Source of the DNA: SAR324 cluster bacterium
GTDB taxonomy: Bacteria > SAR324 > JACQKK01
Direction: 5' to 3'
DNA length: 7,554 nt
NCBI GenBank assembly: GCA_022572825.1
Contig: JACZVE010000144.1
Coordinates: 1-7,554, forward strand
The notes under the pieces were generated by a model. The model had not been told where the DNA came from and ran no database searches. It worked only from the letters and a program-made list of their open reading frames with translations. Position numbers and translations under genes: made by a program. This document shows positions 6,352 through 7,554 of the stretch, piece after piece. Within the stretch, counting starts at the first letter, position 1. Each line of letters starts with the position of its first letter.

Positions 6352-7155
6352 TTACTGGGCATTGGCGGAAGGAAACACCGGCGCCCGCTTTTCGCGGATC
6401 GCCCGCACGCCTTCCACCACGTCGTCGTCAAAGAAACTCAGCATTTCCAGGGCGAGGGAGTTGTCGAAGATCGGTCCCGCCATGCGGATCCAGTTGTTCA
6501 GCGCCCGTTTGGTCCAGCGTATGGCCATCTGGGGTCCGGTGGCCAGCTTGGTGGCCACTTCCATGGCCTTGGGCATCAGTTGCTCCCTGGTCGTGCACAG
6601 GCTCACCAGGCCGATGCGTTCGGCCTCCTTGCCGTCGATGAAGTCGCTGGTGAGCAGATAGTACTTGGCCTTGGCCATGCCGCACAGCAACGGCCAGATG
6701 ATGGCCGCGTGATCTCCGGCGCCCACGCCGAGGCGGATATGCCCATCGGTGAAGCGGGCATCCTCCGCCATGATGCTCACATCCGCCATCAGCGCCACCG
6801 CCAGTCCCGCGCCGACGGCCACGCCATTGATCGCGGAGATCACCGGCTTGTCCAGATTGATCAGGTTGTACACCACGTCCCCGGCTTCCCGCAGCGAGCG
6901 GGCAACCGCCTGGAAGTTCTTGGTCTGCTTGTCCACCATCTCCAGATCGCCCCCGGCGGAAAAGGCCCTGCCGGCGCCGGTGATCACGGCCACCCGGGTC
7001 TGCGGATCGTCGCCCACGTCCAGCCACACGCGGGTAAGCTCCCAATGCAGGCGCTCGTTGGTTGCGTTCAGCTTCTCCGGCCGGTTGAGGGTAATCAGCA
7101 GTATGCCGTGCTCCTTCCGCTCGAACAGAATATGCTCGTATTGCTCGTAATCCAT
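6352..7155 (-). CDS. Crotonase-family protein lacking both hydratase glutamates (ECH 2)
   Basis: A 267-residue crotonase-fold protein with LNRPEKLNA (23-31), the first oxyanion-hole stretch FSAGGDL (65-71), the second at VGAGLA (114-119), and a normal C-terminal segment ending REKRAPVFPSA. Aligned to classical enoyl-CoA hydratase, the Glu144 position is Ala119 and the Glu164 position is His139 (in FTDGHIRLG), so neither catalytic carboxylate is present. Nearby Asp148-His149 (GVGAGDH) sit in the loop where other crotonases, such as MenB and 4-chlorobenzoyl-CoA dehalogenase, carry catalytic Asp residues. Hydration of a simple enoyl-CoA is therefore unlikely; isomerase, hydrolase, C-C cleaving or other enolate chemistry is possible. 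ATG 7155 is supported by AGGAG 4 nt upstream. It converges on ligase 2, which suggests that its substrate may descend from that ligase's product. Annotated simply as enoyl-CoA hydratase it would probably be misnamed. Confidence 0.88.
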   Translation of the reverse strand: MDYEQYEHILFERKEHGILLITLNRPEKLNATNERLHWELTRVWLDVGDDPQTRVAVITGAGRAFSAGGDLEMVDKQTKNFQAVARSLREAGDVVYNLINLDKPVISAINGVAVGAGLAVALMADVSIMAEDARFTDGHIRLGVGAGDHAAIIWPLLCGMAKAKYYLLTSDFIDGKEAERIGLVSLCTTREQLMPKAMEVATKLATGPQMAIRWTKRALNNWIRMAGPIFDNSLALEMLSFFDDDVVEGVRAIREKRAPVFPSANAQ

Positions 7156-7159
7156 CGTT

Positions 7160-7165
7160 CTCCTG
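7160..7165 (-). promoter_or_regulatory. Ribosome binding site of ECH 2
   Basis: On the minus strand CAGGAG lies 4 nt before ATG 7155, with a second AAGGAG just upstream. It supports the chosen start. Confidence 0.75.
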
Positions 7166-7181
7166 CTCCTTATCTGCTTTG

Positions 7182-7206
7182 AGCGCTCCGGAAGTCTGGA
7201 AGCGCT
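7182..7206. repeat. Imperfect inverted repeat upstream of ECH 2
   Basis: AGCGCT-CC (7182-7189) faces GG-A-AGCGCT (7198-7206), an 8-bp pairing with one unpaired base and an 8-nt centre. It lies 27-51 bp upstream of the ECH 2 start, inside the likely leader or promoter zone. It could be an operator or leader hairpin; function is unproven. Confidence 0.35.
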
Positions 7207-7499
7207 GTGGATGGTTGCCTCCTGCGGGCAAGCAGGGCCGGGCCACAGGCCCGCGGCGCCCCGCGACCGCGGCGCTCCCTTAAAACCACATGCGGGCGGC
7301 CACGGGACAAGCAGCGGATTTCCCGCGCCGGTCTAACGGGACTCAACTTAGATGCGATTCGCCGCAATGTCATGGCCTTTGCGGGCCATGCCGGAAGCAG
7401 TAAGCGACATAGGTGGCGCGACCCGGCATCCGCACCAGCGGGCGCGCAGGCTCACCGGCGGAGGCGGGATGGCGTTCGTCTCGCCGTCTGGGGCCGTCG

Positions 7500-7511
7500 G
7501 ATTGGCCAATC
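7500..7511. repeat. 12-bp perfect palindrome near the right edge
   Basis: GATTGGCCAATC is a perfect palindrome, directly followed by a 5-bp stem (CACCC 7511-7515 with GGGTG 7521-7525). It might be a regulator site for a gene beyond the window edge, but this cannot be told from the sequence. Confidence 0.3.
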
Positions 7512-7554
7512 ACCCTTGATGGGTGTATGCAAGAGGCCGCGAATTACGATTATT

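Larger units (their letters stand above)
7156..7554. other. Right intergenic region upstream of ECH 2
   Basis: No frame here gives a protein I recognise; the small open frames on both strands are rich in Arg, Gly and Pro and look compositional. Features seen are the ribosome site of ECH 2, an imperfect inverted repeat at 7182-7206, a GC stem CGGGCC-aca-GGCCCG (7239-7253), a direct repeat CGCGGCGC (7252-7259 and 7268-7275) and a 12-bp palindrome at 7500-7511 next to a small CACCC/GGGTG stem (7511-7525). I found no convincing minus-strand promoter for ECH 2. Confidence 0.5.

Noticed and set aside
4714..7182. An 822-codon open frame on the plus strand spanning ligase 2 and the region antisense to ECH 2
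   Set aside because: Its translation is low-complexity, rich in Arg, Gly, Ala and His, and has no family motif. It is open only because both real genes have strongly G/C-biased third positions.
7352..7519. Small open frames in the right flank (plus-strand ATG 7352 to the stop at 7517-7519; a minus-strand frame ending at 7370)
   Set aside because: About 45-55 codons with biased composition, no ribosome site and no recognisable similarity.
1..7554. CRISPR arrays, tRNA or rRNA genes, insertion sequences, phage genes, defence or toxin-antitoxin genes
   Set aside because: I looked for direct-repeat arrays, cloverleaf-like sequences, transposase and integrase motifs and small paired genes and saw none.

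Overview
The window is GC-rich bacterial DNA with five intact protein genes, a decayed gene fragment and one structured repeat. All recognisable genes belong to acyl-CoA or carboxylic-acid metabolism. Nothing identifies the organism firmly. High GC, TTG start-codon use and paralogous acyl-CoA ligases and crotonases would suit a metabolically versatile soil, sediment or host-associated proteobacterium-like lineage; that is inference.

Layout. Positions 1-745 hold no intact gene. They contain a two-hairpin inverted REP-type element (171-312) and, on the minus strand, the C-terminal remnant of a DppC/OppC-type ABC permease (about 523-630). An acyl-CoA ligase (746-2365, +) converges on a crotonase-family enoyl-CoA hydratase (2418-3209, -). 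After a 148-bp divergent gap comes a zinc-free MDR/quinone-oxidoreductase-type enzyme (3358-4335, +), starting at TTG behind a strong Shine-Dalgarno. A 319-bp gap carries a plausible sigma70-type promoter and a 12-bp palindrome. It leads into a second acyl-CoA ligase of the cyclohexanecarboxylate/FadK-like type (4655-6310, +), which converges on a second crotonase-family gene (6352-7155, -). The last 399 bp hold no gene I can support.

How the genes may work together (inference). Each ligase would activate a free carboxylic acid with ATP and CoA. The two crotonase-fold proteins would act on the resulting alpha,beta-unsaturated or ring acyl-CoAs. The MDR enzyme could reduce an enoyl-CoA, enone or quinone. 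The convergent ligase/crotonase pairing occurs twice. The second crotonase lacks both catalytic glutamates of classical enoyl-CoA hydratase, so it probably does different chemistry and is the most interesting protein here. I see no acyl-CoA dehydrogenase, thiolase, transporter or regulator, so no complete pathway is present, and nothing looks like a defence system, prophage or CRISPR locus.
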